Below, piece after piece: positions 25,777 through 34,559 of a stretch of DNA of 64,000 bases. A program made the position numbers and the translations under genes. The DNA lies in contig OZ241339.1 in the NCBI GenBank assembly GCA_965200235.1, forward strand, positions 2,666,001-2,730,000, in the 5' to 3' direction. The stretch comes from Azotimanducus chitobiosivorans. GTDB taxonomy: Bacteria > Pseudomonadota > Gammaproteobacteria > Pseudomonadales > Azotimanducaceae. The notes beneath the pieces were generated by a model. The model was not told the DNA's origin. It saw only the letters and a list, made by a program, of their open reading frames with translations, and did not search any database. Each line of letters begins with the position of its first letter. Position 1 is the first letter of the stretch.

Positions 25777-26625
25777 ATGGCGAGCGGCGAGCTCACATCA
25801 AAAGAATACATTGGCCACCACCTGACGAACCTGACCTATGGCAGGCATCCCGACGGCACGTGGGGGTTCGCGGCGAATGCTGAAGAAGCGGCCAACATGG
25901 GCTTTATGGCCGTCCACGTCGACTCGATGGGCTGGGCGGTCGCGCTCGGCGTCACCTTCTGTGCCATCTTCTACGCCGCGGCTCGGCGAGCGACTGCCGG
26001 CATTCCAGGCGGCTTGCAGAACTTCGTTGAAGCGATCATTGACTTCATCGACGACTTGGTGAAGGACATCTTCCATCACACCAATTCCATGGTCGCGCCC
26101 TTGGCGCTCACCATCTTCGTCTGGGTGTTCTTGATGAACCTCATGGACTTGGTGCCAGTTGACCTTCTGCCCCATGCCGCCTACTTGATCGGCATTCCTT
26201 ACATGAAGGTCGTGCCGACGACCGACCCGAACGTCACCATGGGCATGGCGCTCTTTGTATTTGCGCTCGTGATCTTCTTCAGCATCAAACAGAAAGGCGT
26301 CGGCGGTTTCGTTGGCGAGCTGGCATTTCAGCCATTTCCGAAATTTCTCGCGCCGATCAACCTGCTGCTGGAATCGGTGACGCTCCTTTCCAAACCCCTT
26401 TCGCTCGGCCTGCGCCTGTTCGGCAACCTCTATGCCGGCGAAATGATCTTCATCCTCATCGCGCTCATGTACGTCAGTTGGGTGACGACGCCCGTCGCTT
26501 GGGCGCTGCAGTGGGGCTGGGCGGTCTTCCACGTCCTCATCATCACGCTGCAAGCCTTCATCTTCGCGGTGCTGACAACCGTCTATATCGCGCAGGCTTA
26601 CGACTCGCACAGCGAAGAACATTAA
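25777..26625 (+). CDS. atpB: ATP synthase subunit a
   Basis: Membrane subunit that forms the proton half-channels against the c-ring. The 282 residues carry an early HHLTNLTYGRHPDGTWGFA, WVFLMNLMDLVPVDLLPHAA, and the essential-arginine helix LLSKPLSLGLRLFGNLYAGE. The C-terminal helix ends LQAFIFAVLTTVYIAQAYDS. All functional positions are present. It starts 57 bases after atpI. Confidence 0.96.
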   Translation: MASGELTSKEYIGHHLTNLTYGRHPDGTWGFAANAEEAANMGFMAVHVDSMGWAVALGVTFCAIFYAAARRATAGIPGGLQNFVEAIIDFIDDLVKDIFHHTNSMVAPLALTIFVWVFLMNLMDLVPVDLLPHAAYLIGIPYMKVVPTTDPNVTMGMALFVFALVIFFSIKQKGVGGFVGELAFQPFPKFLAPINLLLESVTLLSKPLSLGLRLFGNLYAGEMIFILIALMYVSWVTTPVAWALQWGWAVFHVLIITLQAFIFAVLTTVYIAQAYDSHSEEH

Positions 26626-26658
26626 CTTACACTTGAAAGTCAAGGAGACATCCTTATC

Positions 26659-26895
26659 ATGGAATTAGCAAACGCAATCCTCTTTATCGCGGGCGGCCTG
26701 CTCATGGGTCTTGGCGCTGTGGGCGCTGCCATTGGCACCGGTGTGCTCGGCGGCAAGTTCCTCGAGGGCGTGGCAAGGCAGCCTGAACTGCTGCCGATGC
26801 TGCGTGTTCAGCTGTTCATCGCCCTCGGCCTCGTTGATGCCGTGCCCATGATTGCCGTCGGCATCGGCCTCTACACGCTGTTCGCGGTTGCCTGA
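26659..26895 (+). CDS. atpE: ATP synthase subunit c
   Basis: Proteolipid of 78 residues with two helices. The first has the glycine-rich GLGAVGAAIGTGVLGGKF. The loop is ARQPELLPML, and the second helix has ALGLVDAVPMIAVGIGLY with Asp as the proton carrier, as in E. coli. The lack of the Gln/Ser/Thr sodium signature points to protons. An AAGGAG site lies 12 bases before the ATG. Confidence 0.97.
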   Translation: MELANAILFIAGGLLMGLGAVGAAIGTGVLGGKFLEGVARQPELLPMLRVQLFIALGLVDAVPMIAVGIGLYTLFAVA

Positions 26896-26925
26896 GCGCA
26901 AAGGCTTCCAAGGAGGCGCTAGACG

Positions 26926-27396
26926 ATGAACATCAACCTTACGCTGTTCCTGCAAATGATCGCGTTTGCGGCCTTTGTGTGGTTTTGCTGGCGATTCATC
27001 TGGCCGCCCATTCGCGAGGCCATGAGCACCCGCGTCGAGAATATCGCCAAGGGGCTTGAGGCGGCGGAGCAATCCGAGCAGAAGCTTGCCCAGGCGAGTG
27101 ATGCGGCGGCGCGCGAGCTTGAGGTCGCGCGAGCGGAGTCCAAGGACATACTTGAGCGTGCCCGCGCCCGCGGCAATCAAATGGTCGAGGAAGCGCGCGC
27201 CCGCGCCGAGGAAGAAGGCGAGCGCGTCAAGCAGACCGCGCAGGTCGAAGTCGAGCAGGAAGCCAACCGCGCGAGGGAAGCGCTGCGCGCCCGCCTCGCT
27301 GAGCTGACCATTCTCGGCACCGAACGCATTCTTGGCGATCGCATCGACCGCAAGACGCATGATCGATTGCTCGACGATCTAGTCAAGGAACTGTAA
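26926..27396 (+). CDS. atpF: ATP synthase subunit b
   Basis: Peripheral stalk subunit of 156 residues. A single N-terminal membrane helix (FLQMIAFAAFVWFCWRFIWPP) is followed by a long charged coiled coil rich in Ala, Glu, Arg and Lys, which should dimerise and reach the delta subunit. Length is that of the E. coli protein. It ends 6 bases before atpH. Confidence 0.96.
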   Translation: MNINLTLFLQMIAFAAFVWFCWRFIWPPIREAMSTRVENIAKGLEAAEQSEQKLAQASDAAARELEVARAESKDILERARARGNQMVEEARARAEEEGERVKQTAQVEVEQEANRAREALRARLAELTILGTERILGDRIDRKTHDRLLDDLVKEL

Positions 27397-27402
27397 TCAC
27401 CA

Positions 27403-27963
27403 ATGGCGCAAAAGCGCACAATCGCACGGCCCTATGCAGCCGCTCTGTTTGAGGTGGCGGCGCGGGAGCAGGCTGTTGATTCATGGGCCGAGCGGCTCGA
27501 TTTTCTGGCGCGCGCCTCAAAGTATGGCGCGGTCGAACAAATGCTCGCGGATCCCGTTCTCGATGCGGATGTCAAGGCACATCATCTGTTCGAGCTGATC
27601 GAGGCCAGCTTTGGCGCGCGATCGGACTTGACGGCGCTGCGTAACTTCGTGCGCTTGCTTGCGATGAATAAACGACTCGACATCTTCGCGGAAGTTCACG
27701 ATGAGTTCGAGCGTCTCAAAAAAGAGGCTGAAAAGCGACATCAAGTGTTTGTGACCTCGGCCTACGAGTTGGGCGATTCGCAGCGCAACACAATAAGCGA
27801 GCGGCTTGCGGCGCGCCTCGGCGGAGAAGTCGAGATTCACGAAGAGACCGACGACACACTCATTGGCGGCGCCATTGTGCGATATGGCGATCAGGTCATT
27901 GACGGCAGCTTGCGAGGGCGCTTACGCAAGCTCAGAGAACACCTAGAGAAGCGCGCTGCCTAG
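27403..27963 (+). CDS. atpH: ATP synthase subunit delta
   Basis: Stator subunit of 186 residues linking the b dimer to the top of F1. The N-terminal helical bundle starts RTIARPYAAALFEVA, and the C-terminal part has VFVTSAYELGDSQRNTISER and the conserved ETDDTLIGGAIVRYGDQVID. Full length for the family. Confidence 0.95.
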   Translation: MAQKRTIARPYAAALFEVAAREQAVDSWAERLDFLARASKYGAVEQMLADPVLDADVKAHHLFELIEASFGARSDLTALRNFVRLLAMNKRLDIFAEVHDEFERLKKEAEKRHQVFVTSAYELGDSQRNTISERLAARLGGEVEIHEETDDTLIGGAIVRYGDQVIDGSLRGRLRKLREHLEKRAA

Positions 27964-28006
27964 GCGGCTTCAAGAACCGTCTACAAGAGCAAGGAGAAAC
28001 AGACAA

Positions 28007-29560
28007 GTGGCAACTGGACAAGAACTGAGCGCTTCGGAAATCAGCGACCTGATTCGCGAACGTATTGAAGGGCTCGACATCAGCGCGGTGCCGAGCAATC
28101 AAGGCACGATCGTTTCCGTCTCCGACGGCATCGTGCGCATTCACGGCCTTGGCGATGTGCAATACGGCGAAATGGTCGAATTCGAAGGCGGACTCTTCGG
28201 CATGGCGCTCAATCTAGAGCGCGACTCTGTTGGCGCGGTTGTATTCGGCGACTACAAGCTTCTGTCCGAGGGCATGAGTGCTCGCTGCACGCAGCGCATC
28301 TTTGAAGTGCCGGTGGGCGAAGGTCTCTTGGGTCGCGTCGTTGATGCGCTTGGCAATCCTATTGACGGCAAGGGTTCGCACGGCGTGACCGAAACCGACG
28401 CTGTCGAAAAGGTCGCGCCCGGCGTGATCGCGAGGCAATCGGTTGACAAGCCGGTGCAAATTGGCCTCAAGTCGATTGACGCCATGGTGCCGATTGGCCG
28501 CGGCCAGCGGGAACTCATCATCGGCGACCGGCAAACGGGCAAAACCGCGATCGTCATCGACGCCATCATCAATCAGAAAGGCACGGGCATCAAATGCATC
28601 TATGTCGCCATCGGCCAGAAGCAGTCAACGATCGCCAACATTGTGCGCACGCTCGAAGAGCACGGCGCGATGGAACACACGATTGTCGTTGCGGCGGGTG
28701 CGTCCGAACCAGCGCCCATGCAGTACATTTCTGCCTACACGGGCTGCACCATGGGCGAGTACTTCCGCGATCGCGGCGAGGACGCGCTCATCATCTATGA
28801 CGACCTCACCAAGCAAGCGTGGGCGTATCGACAGATTTCGCTGCTGCTGCGCAGACCGCCAGGCCGAGAAGCCTACCCGGGCGATGTCTTCTATCTGCAT
28901 TCGCGCCTGTTGGAACGCGCCGCCAAGGTCAACGAAGCCTATGTCGAGGCCTTCACAAGTGGCGAAGTCAAAGGCAAGACCGGGTCGCTGACAGCGCTGC
29001 CGATTATCGAAACCCAAGCGGGCGATATTTCGGCGTTCGTGCCGACCAATGTGATCTCGATCACCGATGGGCAGATCTTCCTCGAGACCGAACTCTTTAA
29101 CTCCGGCATTCGCCCAGCCATGGCGCCGGGCACCTCGGTGTCGCGGGTCGGCGGCGATGCGCAGGTGCCGTTCATGCGCAAGATCAGCGGCGGCATCAAG
29201 CTCGCCCTCGCGCAATATCGCGACCTCGCGGCCTTTTCGCAATTTGCATCCGAGCTCGACGAGGCGACGCGCAAGCAGCTTGAACATGGTCAGCGCGTCA
29301 CTGAACTCATGAAGCAGAAGCAATTTTCGCCAATGACCGTCGCGGAAATGGGACTGGTGCTGTTTGCCGCGAACGAGGGCTATCTTGAAGATGTCGCGGT
29401 GGAAAAAGTGCTCGACTTTGAAGCCGCGCTGCTGTCTTGGATGCACGCCGAGCACGGCGATTTCATGACGCGCATCGAAGAGACCGGCGAATACAACGAT
29501 GAGGTGGTGAGCACGATGAAAAGCGCGCTCGATACCTTCAAGACCACCGGCGCCTGGTAG
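28007..29560 (+). CDS. atpA: ATP synthase subunit alpha
   Basis: Non-catalytic nucleotide-binding subunit of F1, 517 residues. P-loop GDRQTGKTAIVIDAI, DDLTKQAWAYRQISLLLRRP with the Walker B region and the signature PAMAPGTSVSRVGG are present. The N-terminal ASEISDLIRERIEGLD that contacts delta is intact. The start is GTG with AAGGAG ending 10 bases upstream. Confidence 0.97.
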   Translation: MATGQELSASEISDLIRERIEGLDISAVPSNQGTIVSVSDGIVRIHGLGDVQYGEMVEFEGGLFGMALNLERDSVGAVVFGDYKLLSEGMSARCTQRIFEVPVGEGLLGRVVDALGNPIDGKGSHGVTETDAVEKVAPGVIARQSVDKPVQIGLKSIDAMVPIGRGQRELIIGDRQTGKTAIVIDAIINQKGTGIKCIYVAIGQKQSTIANIVRTLEEHGAMEHTIVVAAGASEPAPMQYISAYTGCTMGEYFRDRGEDALIIYDDLTKQAWAYRQISLLLRRPPGREAYPGDVFYLHSRLLERAAKVNEAYVEAFTSGEVKGKTGSLTALPIIETQAGDISAFVPTNVISITDGQIFLETELFNSGIRPAMAPGTSVSRVGGDAQVPFMRKISGGIKLALAQYRDLAAFSQFASELDEATRKQLEHGQRVTELMKQKQFSPMTVAEMGLVLFAANEGYLEDVAVEKVLDFEAALLSWMHAEHGDFMTRIEETGEYNDEVVSTMKSALDTFKTTGAW

Positions 29561-29582
29561 AAATTCACACGGCGTACCGCCC

Positions 29583-30443
29583 ATGCCAGCCACCAAAGAA
29601 GTCAAGAAAAAGATCAACAGCGTGCAGAGCACGAAGAAGATCACGAGCGCGATGGAGCTCGTGGCGGCGAGCAAAATGCGGCGCACGCAAACGCTCATGC
29701 GCGCGTCTCGCCCCTATGCCGAGAAAATCCGCGAGGTGATCGGGCATTTGGCGGGCGCGTCGCCGGAATACCGCAACGACTATATGCAGGTGCGCGAGGT
29801 CAAGCGTATCGGCTATCTCGTCGTCACCACCGACCGCGGATTGTGCGGCGGACTCAACGTCAACCTGCTGCGCGCGCTCGTTCGCGACATGCAAGGCTGG
29901 CATGAACGCGGCGTTGAGTCAGATCTCGCGCTGATCGGCAACAAGGCGGTCAGCTTCTTCCGATCGTTCGGCGGCAACGTCGTCGCGGCGTTCACGCATT
30001 TTGGGGAGAAGCCAGCCATCAAGGACTTGATCGGCGGCATTGGCATCATGTTCAAAGCCTTCGCTGAAGGGCGCATCGATCAGCTAATGATCATCAGCAA
30101 CGAATATGTCTCCACCATGGTGCAGCGCCCAGTCCTGCGTCAGCTTCTGCCACTCAAGGCTGAAGACACCGAGGTGACGGGACGGCGCTGGGACTATCTC
30201 TATGAGCCTGAAGCGCGCGATCTCGTGGAAGGGCTTGTGCAGCGGTTTATTGAGTCGCAAGTCTACGAAGCCGTGATCCAGAACATCGCCTGCGAGCAGG
30301 CCGCGAAGATGATCGCCATGAAGAACGCCACACAGAACGCGGAAGACATGATCGAAGAGCTGACGCTGCTCTACAACAACGCGCGGCAAGCCGCGATCAC
30401 CCGCGAAATCGCAGAAATTGTCGGCGGCGCGGACGCCGTGTGA
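29583..30443 (+). CDS. atpG: ATP synthase subunit gamma
   Basis: Central shaft of F1, 286 residues. The N-terminal helix KKKINSVQSTKKITSAMELV and the C-terminal KNATQNAEDMIEELTLLYNN with ARQAAITREIAEIVGGA are the two long helices that rotate inside the hexamer. The middle domain has TDRGLCGGLNVNLL. Normal length. Confidence 0.96.
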   Translation: MPATKEVKKKINSVQSTKKITSAMELVAASKMRRTQTLMRASRPYAEKIREVIGHLAGASPEYRNDYMQVREVKRIGYLVVTTDRGLCGGLNVNLLRALVRDMQGWHERGVESDLALIGNKAVSFFRSFGGNVVAAFTHFGEKPAIKDLIGGIGIMFKAFAEGRIDQLMIISNEYVSTMVQRPVLRQLLPLKAEDTEVTGRRWDYLYEPEARDLVEGLVQRFIESQVYEAVIQNIACEQAAKMIAMKNATQNAEDMIEELTLLYNNARQAAITREIAEIVGGADAV

Positions 30444-30480
30444 CGAGAAACCGACTAGAAACCAAAACGGATACGAAACC

Positions 30481-31878
30481 ATGTCAGAGGAACACAGCCA
30501 GAAAGGAAAAATCGTGCAGGTGATCGGCGCCGTCATTGACGTCGAATTCGATCGCCGATTCGTGCCCAAGGTCTACGACGCGCTGCTTGTGGAGGACAAG
30601 GGACTGACGTTGGAAGTCCAACAGCAGCTTGGCGACGGCGTGGTGCGCACCATCGCCATGGGCGCATCGGAGGGCCTGTCGCGCGGACTTGCGGTGGCCG
30701 ATACCGGGCAGCCGATTCAAACGCCGGTTGGCGAAGCAACGCTCGGTCGCATCATGGATGTGCTTGGGCGACCCATCGACGAGGCCGGCCCTATTCAAAC
30801 CGAAGAGCGACGCGCCATTCACCAGAAGCCGCCGAGCTACGAAGAACAAAAAGGCGGCTCTGAGATTCTTGAAACGGGCATCAAGGTCATCGACTTGATT
30901 TGCCCCTTTTCGCGGGGCGGCAAGGTCGGCCTCTTCGGTGGCGCGGGCGTCGGCAAGACCGTGACCATGCTTGAGCTGATTCGCAACATTGCCTACGAGC
31001 ACTCGGGCTACAGCGTGCTTGCCGGGGTCGGCGAACGCACGCGCGAAGGCAATGACATCTATCATGAGATGCGCGAAGGCAAGGTGCTCGACAAGATCGC
31101 GCTCGTCTACGGTCAGATGAACGAGCCGCCCGGCAACCGCTTGCGCGTCGGCTTGACCGGCCTGACCATCGCCGAGAAGTTCCGCGACGAAGGCCGCGAA
31201 GTGCTGCTCTTCATCGACAATATCTATCGCTACACGCTTGCGGGCACCGAGGTCTCCGCGCTGCTTGGCCGCATGCCGTCGGCAGTCGGCTATCAGCCAA
31301 ACCTCGCCGAAGAAATGGGGCTCCTGCAGGAGCGCATCACCACCACCAAGGCAGGTTCGATCACGTCGATTCAGGCGGTTTACGTGCCTGCTGACGACCT
31401 CACCGACCCGTCGCCAGCGACAACCTTCGCGCATCTCGATTCGACGGTGACGCTTTCGCGCGCCATCACCGACCTCGGCATTTATCCGGCGGTGGACCCG
31501 CTTGACTCGACTTCGCGACAACTAGACCCGCACATTGTTGGTGAAGAACACTATCAAGTGGCGAGAGGCGTGCAGCAAGTGCTGCAGCGCTACAACGAGC
31601 TGAAAGACATCATCGCGATTCTTGGCATGGACGAGCTTTCCGAAGAGGACAAACTGATCGTCTACCGCGCGCGCAAGATGCAGCAGTTCTTTTCGCAGCC
31701 GATGTTCGTGGCCGAAGCGTTTACGGGTCGTCAAGGCGAGTATGTATCGAGGGAAGACACGGTGCGCAGCTTCAAAGGACTGCTTGAAGGCGAGTACGAC
31801 CATTTGCCTGAACAAGCCTTCTACATGATCGGCTCGATCGATCAAGCCGAGGAAAGCGCCAAGAAGCTGGCGGCGTAA
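30481..31878 (+). CDS. atpD: ATP synthase subunit beta
   Basis: Catalytic subunit of F1. P-loop GGAGVGKTVTMLELI, the catalytic GERTREGND glutamate, the Walker B region EVLLFIDNIYRYTLAG, and the DELSEED regulatory loop (as MDELSEEDKLIVYRARK) are visible. I chose the ATG at 30481 (465 aa, MSEEHSQKGKIVQVIGAVID), because the longer frame from 30418 would overlap atpG by 26 bases and adds a tail the family lacks. Confidence 0.97.
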   Translation: MSEEHSQKGKIVQVIGAVIDVEFDRRFVPKVYDALLVEDKGLTLEVQQQLGDGVVRTIAMGASEGLSRGLAVADTGQPIQTPVGEATLGRIMDVLGRPIDEAGPIQTEERRAIHQKPPSYEEQKGGSEILETGIKVIDLICPFSRGGKVGLFGGAGVGKTVTMLELIRNIAYEHSGYSVLAGVGERTREGNDIYHEMREGKVLDKIALVYGQMNEPPGNRLRVGLTGLTIAEKFRDEGREVLLFIDNIYRYTLAGTEVSALLGRMPSAVGYQPNLAEEMGLLQERITTTKAGSITSIQAVYVPADDLTDPSPATTFAHLDSTVTLSRAITDLGIYPAVDPLDSTSRQLDPHIVGEEHYQVARGVQQVLQRYNELKDIIAILGMDELSEEDKLIVYRARKMQQFFSQPMFVAEAFTGRQGEYVSREDTVRSFKGLLEGEYDHLPEQAFYMIGSIDQAEESAKKLAA

Positions 31879-31880
31879 GA

Positions 31881-32306
31881 ATGGCATCGCTCATGCAGTG
31901 CGACATCGTCACCCCGGAAGAGTCGATCTTCTCGGGGCAGGTGAGCATGGTGTCGCTTGTGGGATCGCTTGGCGAGCTCGGCATCCTACCAGGCCATATG
32001 CCGCTCATGACAGGCATTCGGCCGGGGCCCCTGCGTTTGAAGATGGAGTCGGGCGAAGAAGAAGTGTTCTTTGCATCGGGCGGATTTTTGGAAGTGCAGC
32101 CGGGGCATGTGACCGCCTTGATCGACACAGCTATCCGCGCCGAAGACCTCGATGAGACTGCGGCGGAAGAGGCCGAGCGCACGGCGAAGGCGGCACTCGG
32201 CGGCGAGAGCGGCGAATTTGAGTTCTCTGCTGCGGCCGCGCAGCTCGCTGAAGCCGCCGCGCGGATGCGCACGCTCGATGAGCTGCGTAAGCGCAGGAAT
32301 CGATAG
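31881..32306 (+). CDS. atpC: ATP synthase subunit epsilon
   Basis: Regulatory subunit of 141 residues. The N-terminal beta sandwich begins MQCDIVTPEESIFSGQVSMV and has GELGILPGHMPLMTGIRPG. The C-terminal helical hairpin (AEEAERTAKAALGGES... LAEAAARMRTLDELRKRR) is complete, so ATPase inhibition by extension is possible. It starts 2 bases after atpD. Confidence 0.95.
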   Translation: MASLMQCDIVTPEESIFSGQVSMVSLVGSLGELGILPGHMPLMTGIRPGPLRLKMESGEEEVFFASGGFLEVQPGHVTALIDTAIRAEDLDETAAEEAERTAKAALGGESGEFEFSAAAAQLAEAAARMRTLDELRKRRNR

Positions 32307-32318
32307 CAGGCGTTCGAC

Positions 32319-33101
32319 ATGGGCCGGCTCGCTGATCGCACGGCGCTGATCACCGGCGCAAGTCGCGGCATAGGTCGTGCAATCGCAGAGCGCTACGCTG
32401 CTGAAGGCGCCAACGTTTTCCTCACCGCCACCAACCTTGAAAAGCTCGAGGAGACGCGCGCGAGCGTTTTCAGCCAAGGCGCGCAGGGTGTCGAAGCGCA
32501 CTGCCACGTCGCGGATATCAGCGATCCAAGTAGCGTGGAGGCGATGTTCGAGGCGGCGCTCGCGTGGCGCGGCGGAGTCGATATTCTTGTGAACAATGCG
32601 GGCATCCACATCCAGAAGCCTGTGCTCGACTATGCGCTCGAAGATCTCGACCGCATCATGAAAGTCAATGTCCACGCGGTCTTTCAATTGACCCAATTGG
32701 CCATCCGGCACATGCTCACCCGCGGTGCAGGTAAGATTGTCAACATTGCATCGACCGCGGGCAAATGGGAAAGCCCGAACCAAGCCATCTACAACATGTC
32801 CAAGCATGCGGTGGTGGGCTTGACACGATGCGCCGCGCTCGAATTCGCGGACAAGGGCATCAATATCAACGCAGTGTGTCCGGGCATTGTGGAAGGCGGC
32901 ATGTTTGATCTTGAGAAACTCGCGGCGTCATACGGCGCGACGAAGGAACAGGTGCAGAAAGCGGTCGTCTCAAGGGTGCCCATGGGCCGCCTTGTCACTT
33001 TGGAAGAGGTCGCCCACCTCGCCGTCTACTTGGGAAGCCAAGAGTCCAACGGCATGACCGGCCAAACCATCACCATCTCTGGCGGGATGCGAATGGGCTA
33101 A
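32319..33101 (+). CDS. SDR family NAD(P)-dependent oxidoreductase
   Basis: A classical short-chain dehydrogenase of 260 residues. The cofactor loop is TGASRGIGRAIAERYA, the NNAG motif is VDILVNNAG, the catalytic Ser is in VNIASTAGKWESPN, and the Tyr-x-x-x-Lys is in YNMSKHAVVGLTR. The C-terminal TGQTITISGGMRMG is typical of 3-oxoacyl or hydroxybutyrate dehydrogenase-like members. It lies 12 bases after atpC and is probably read through from the atp operon. The substrate cannot be told. Confidence 0.85.
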   Translation: MGRLADRTALITGASRGIGRAIAERYAAEGANVFLTATNLEKLEETRASVFSQGAQGVEAHCHVADISDPSSVEAMFEAALAWRGGVDILVNNAGIHIQKPVLDYALEDLDRIMKVNVHAVFQLTQLAIRHMLTRGAGKIVNIASTAGKWESPNQAIYNMSKHAVVGLTRCAALEFADKGININAVCPGIVEGGMFDLEKLAASYGATKEQVQKAVVSRVPMGRLVTLEEVAHLAVYLGSQESNGMTGQTITISGGMRMG

Positions 33102-33114
33102 CGCCGGTCGCGCG

Positions 33115-33153
33115 AAGCGCGACGCAAAGCACAGCTTTGCGAGGCGTTAGCGG
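33115..33153 (+). repeat. 39-bp hairpin repeat, copy 1
   Basis: This copy is identical to 33246-33284. It contains the stem GCAAAGC-ACA-GCTTTGC. Copy 1 also sits in a larger inverted repeat: CTAACGCC at the SDR stop pairs with GGCGTTAG at 33143-33150. It looks like a REP-type element and could end atp-SDR transcripts. Confidence 0.65.
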
Positions 33154-33245
33154 GCTGCCAAGGAAGGCAGCCCCGGGGTCGCGGCGAGAAAAAGAGTCCA
33201 TGGCAGGAGGCCAGCAAGAGCGAAAGTCCGAAGGAACGCATCAAA

Positions 33246-33284
33246 GCGCGACGCAAAGCACAGCTTTGCGAGGCGTTAGCGGAC
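33246..33284 (+). repeat. 39-bp hairpin repeat, copy 2
   Basis: Identical to copy 1 at 33115-33153. It forms the end of the truncated zeta-like gene, so it marks a recombination or deletion point. Confidence 0.65.
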
Positions 33285-33504
33285 TTTCAAAGAAAGCCAC
33301 TAGGATTTCGTCATCAACAAAAGTCCGGGTGCGCAGTCGGGCGCTCTCGCTATTCCAATCGCCAATGCCGCCGGCGATGGAATCCTGATCGAAATAGTGT
33401 TCAGGTAGCTGGTCGTAGTTGTGCCGCTTCCAAGCACTCTTTCCGACCCCGTTGCACCCCATCACGATGGTGAACACCGGACGTGAATCTGGCTGATCGG
33501 ACAT
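33285..33504 (-). pseudogene. zeta-toxin-like P-loop kinase, N-terminal fragment
   Basis: About 73 residues start MSDQPDSRPVFTIVMGCNGV, with the P-loop GCNGVGKS, then YFDQDSIAGGIGDWN and RLRTRTFVDDEI. This is the start of a zeta-toxin-like or related AAA kinase, which should be at least 180 residues long. The frame ends in the hairpin repeat and the catalytic C-terminal part is gone. Confidence 0.6.
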
Positions 33505-33605
33505 GTTCTTGGTGCGCTATTGCGGCTTTGAGGGTTGTGATTGTATGGCATTCGGTGCGCGAGTCGGAAAATCTGGATCCATGACAGTCTCAACCTAAAC
33601 CAACT

Positions 33606-33986
33606 TCATAGCTCATCAACATTTTTCAGCCGCGATAGTGCTTTGTCGAACGTTCCCAATGGACGATGGCCCATTGCGTCAGCAACCCTGACAATAAGGC
33701 AGTCCGCAAATCCGATGTCATTCCATTGCATAAAATCATTGAGAGCCGCGCGAACAATGTCTTCATCTTGCAGAGCGAGCTTGTCATGTTCAAGCAACAT
33801 GCCTATTGCGACCGCAATCTTCTCTGCGTTCAGGCCATAAGCCGATTGCAGAACCCAGACTGTTTCCGCAAGGACAAGGTGCGAAACCCAAGCACTTGCC
33901 GACACAAAGGCTTCAGCACGGTCAGTTTGGCTCACATCATCTCGAACAATTAACCTGACGAGGATATTCGTGTCAACTGCGCGCAT
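33606..33986 (-). CDS. VapC-type PIN-domain ribonuclease toxin
   Basis: A complete PIN domain of 126 residues. The four acidic sites are seen in AVDTNILVRLIV, LAETVWVLQ, GFADCLIVRVADA and LGTFDKALSRL. It overlaps the antitoxin gene upstream by 14 bases, the usual vapBC coupling. This is the one toxin-antitoxin pair in the window in which both genes look intact. The target RNA is unknown. Confidence 0.85.
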   Translation of the reverse strand: MRAVDTNILVRLIVRDDVSQTDRAEAFVSASAWVSHLVLAETVWVLQSAYGLNAEKIAVAIGMLLEHDKLALQDEDIVRAALNDFMQWNDIGFADCLIVRVADAMGHRPLGTFDKALSRLKNVDEL

Positions 33987-34230
33987 GCTTCTTCAACACG
34001 TGTGTCCGTATGCCGTCGTCCATTTGTTCGGCACTGCGTGTGGTAGCAGGCGCGTCGAACAGCGCGTCGTGAATTTCTTGCGACGTATATTTCGACGCAC
34101 GCCGAATGCTCACTTCGTTGCCTCGCTGAACCCATTCAATTTTCGATCCCGGACGCAACCCTAGCTTTCTTCGAATGCTCACAGGAATCGAGATTTGTCC
34201 TTGCGAAGTTATCCTTGATTTGGTGCCCAT
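33973..34230 (-). CDS. AbrB/SpoVT-type antitoxin of the VapBC pair
   Basis: An 85-residue antitoxin. The N-terminal swapped-hairpin DNA-binding domain reads SRITSQGQISIPVSIRRKLG and LRPGSKIEWVQRGNEVSIRR; the acidic C-terminal tail would wrap the toxin. I chose the ATG at 34230 (MGTKSRITSQGQ) rather than a start seven codons further upstream, because it fits the family start. Confidence 0.82.
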   Translation of the reverse strand: MGTKSRITSQGQISIPVSIRRKLGLRPGSKIEWVQRGNEVSIRRASKYTSQEIHDALFDAPATTRSAEQMDDGIRTHVLKKHARS

Positions 34231-34294
34231 AGCATGCCTCGCCCTACGCAAAAGTGAACAAAACCAATTATGTGTATATTAATCCGGTAATGCA

Positions 34295-34384
34295 AATGCG
34301 GGAGGCGGCATGACGGGAGCGAATCCGGCGTGGCGGCGCCGGATTGCTGGCCGCGAAAGCGGAAAAGTCTATTTGTTGCCAACA
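34295..34384 (+). mobile_element. solo end of the same IS family
   Basis: This 90-base piece matches the left terminal segment of the IS at 21609-23024 in opposite orientation. It holds the last transposase codons (REAA and stop), the GC-rich spacer with AATCCGGCG, and the terminal repeat ending GTTGCCAACA. The rest of the element is gone. It lies upstream of the broken BrnT-like gene. Confidence 0.8.
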
Positions 34385-34439
34385 GGAATCCCGAAGACCC
34401 GGATGATAAAACGCACACATTCCATGTAGCATGTGTGTG

Positions 34440-34559
34440 ATGAAGATATTGAACTGGAATTCTGAAAAGAATATCGAGCTGATGGAATCAAGAGGCAGAT
34501 CCTTTGAGGAAGTTGTTTTGCTCATTCAGTCGGGCGAAGTCCTGAGAAGCCATTTATGA
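34440..34559 (+). pseudogene. BrnT-like toxin, shortened
   Basis: The frame gives 39 residues, MKILNWNSEKNIELMESRG and SFEEVVLLIQSGEVL, matching the start of BrnT-like toxins, and then ends RSHL. The family needs about 90 residues, and the RelE-like strands with the active site are missing. The stop overlaps the antitoxin start (ATGA), so the junction downstream of the deletion has kept the native coupling. Confidence 0.55.

Noticed and set aside
28625..29698. Minus-strand frame of 357 codons opposite atpA
   Set aside because: A shadow of the conserved atpA coding sequence; no start context and no family.
30484..31521. Minus-strand frame of 345 codons opposite atpD
   Set aside because: Shadow of atpD; composition is that of an antisense frame.
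33115..33284. Possible CRISPR array because of two identical 39-base repeats
   Set aside because: There are only two copies, 131 bases apart, each a self-complementary hairpin, with no cas genes in the window.
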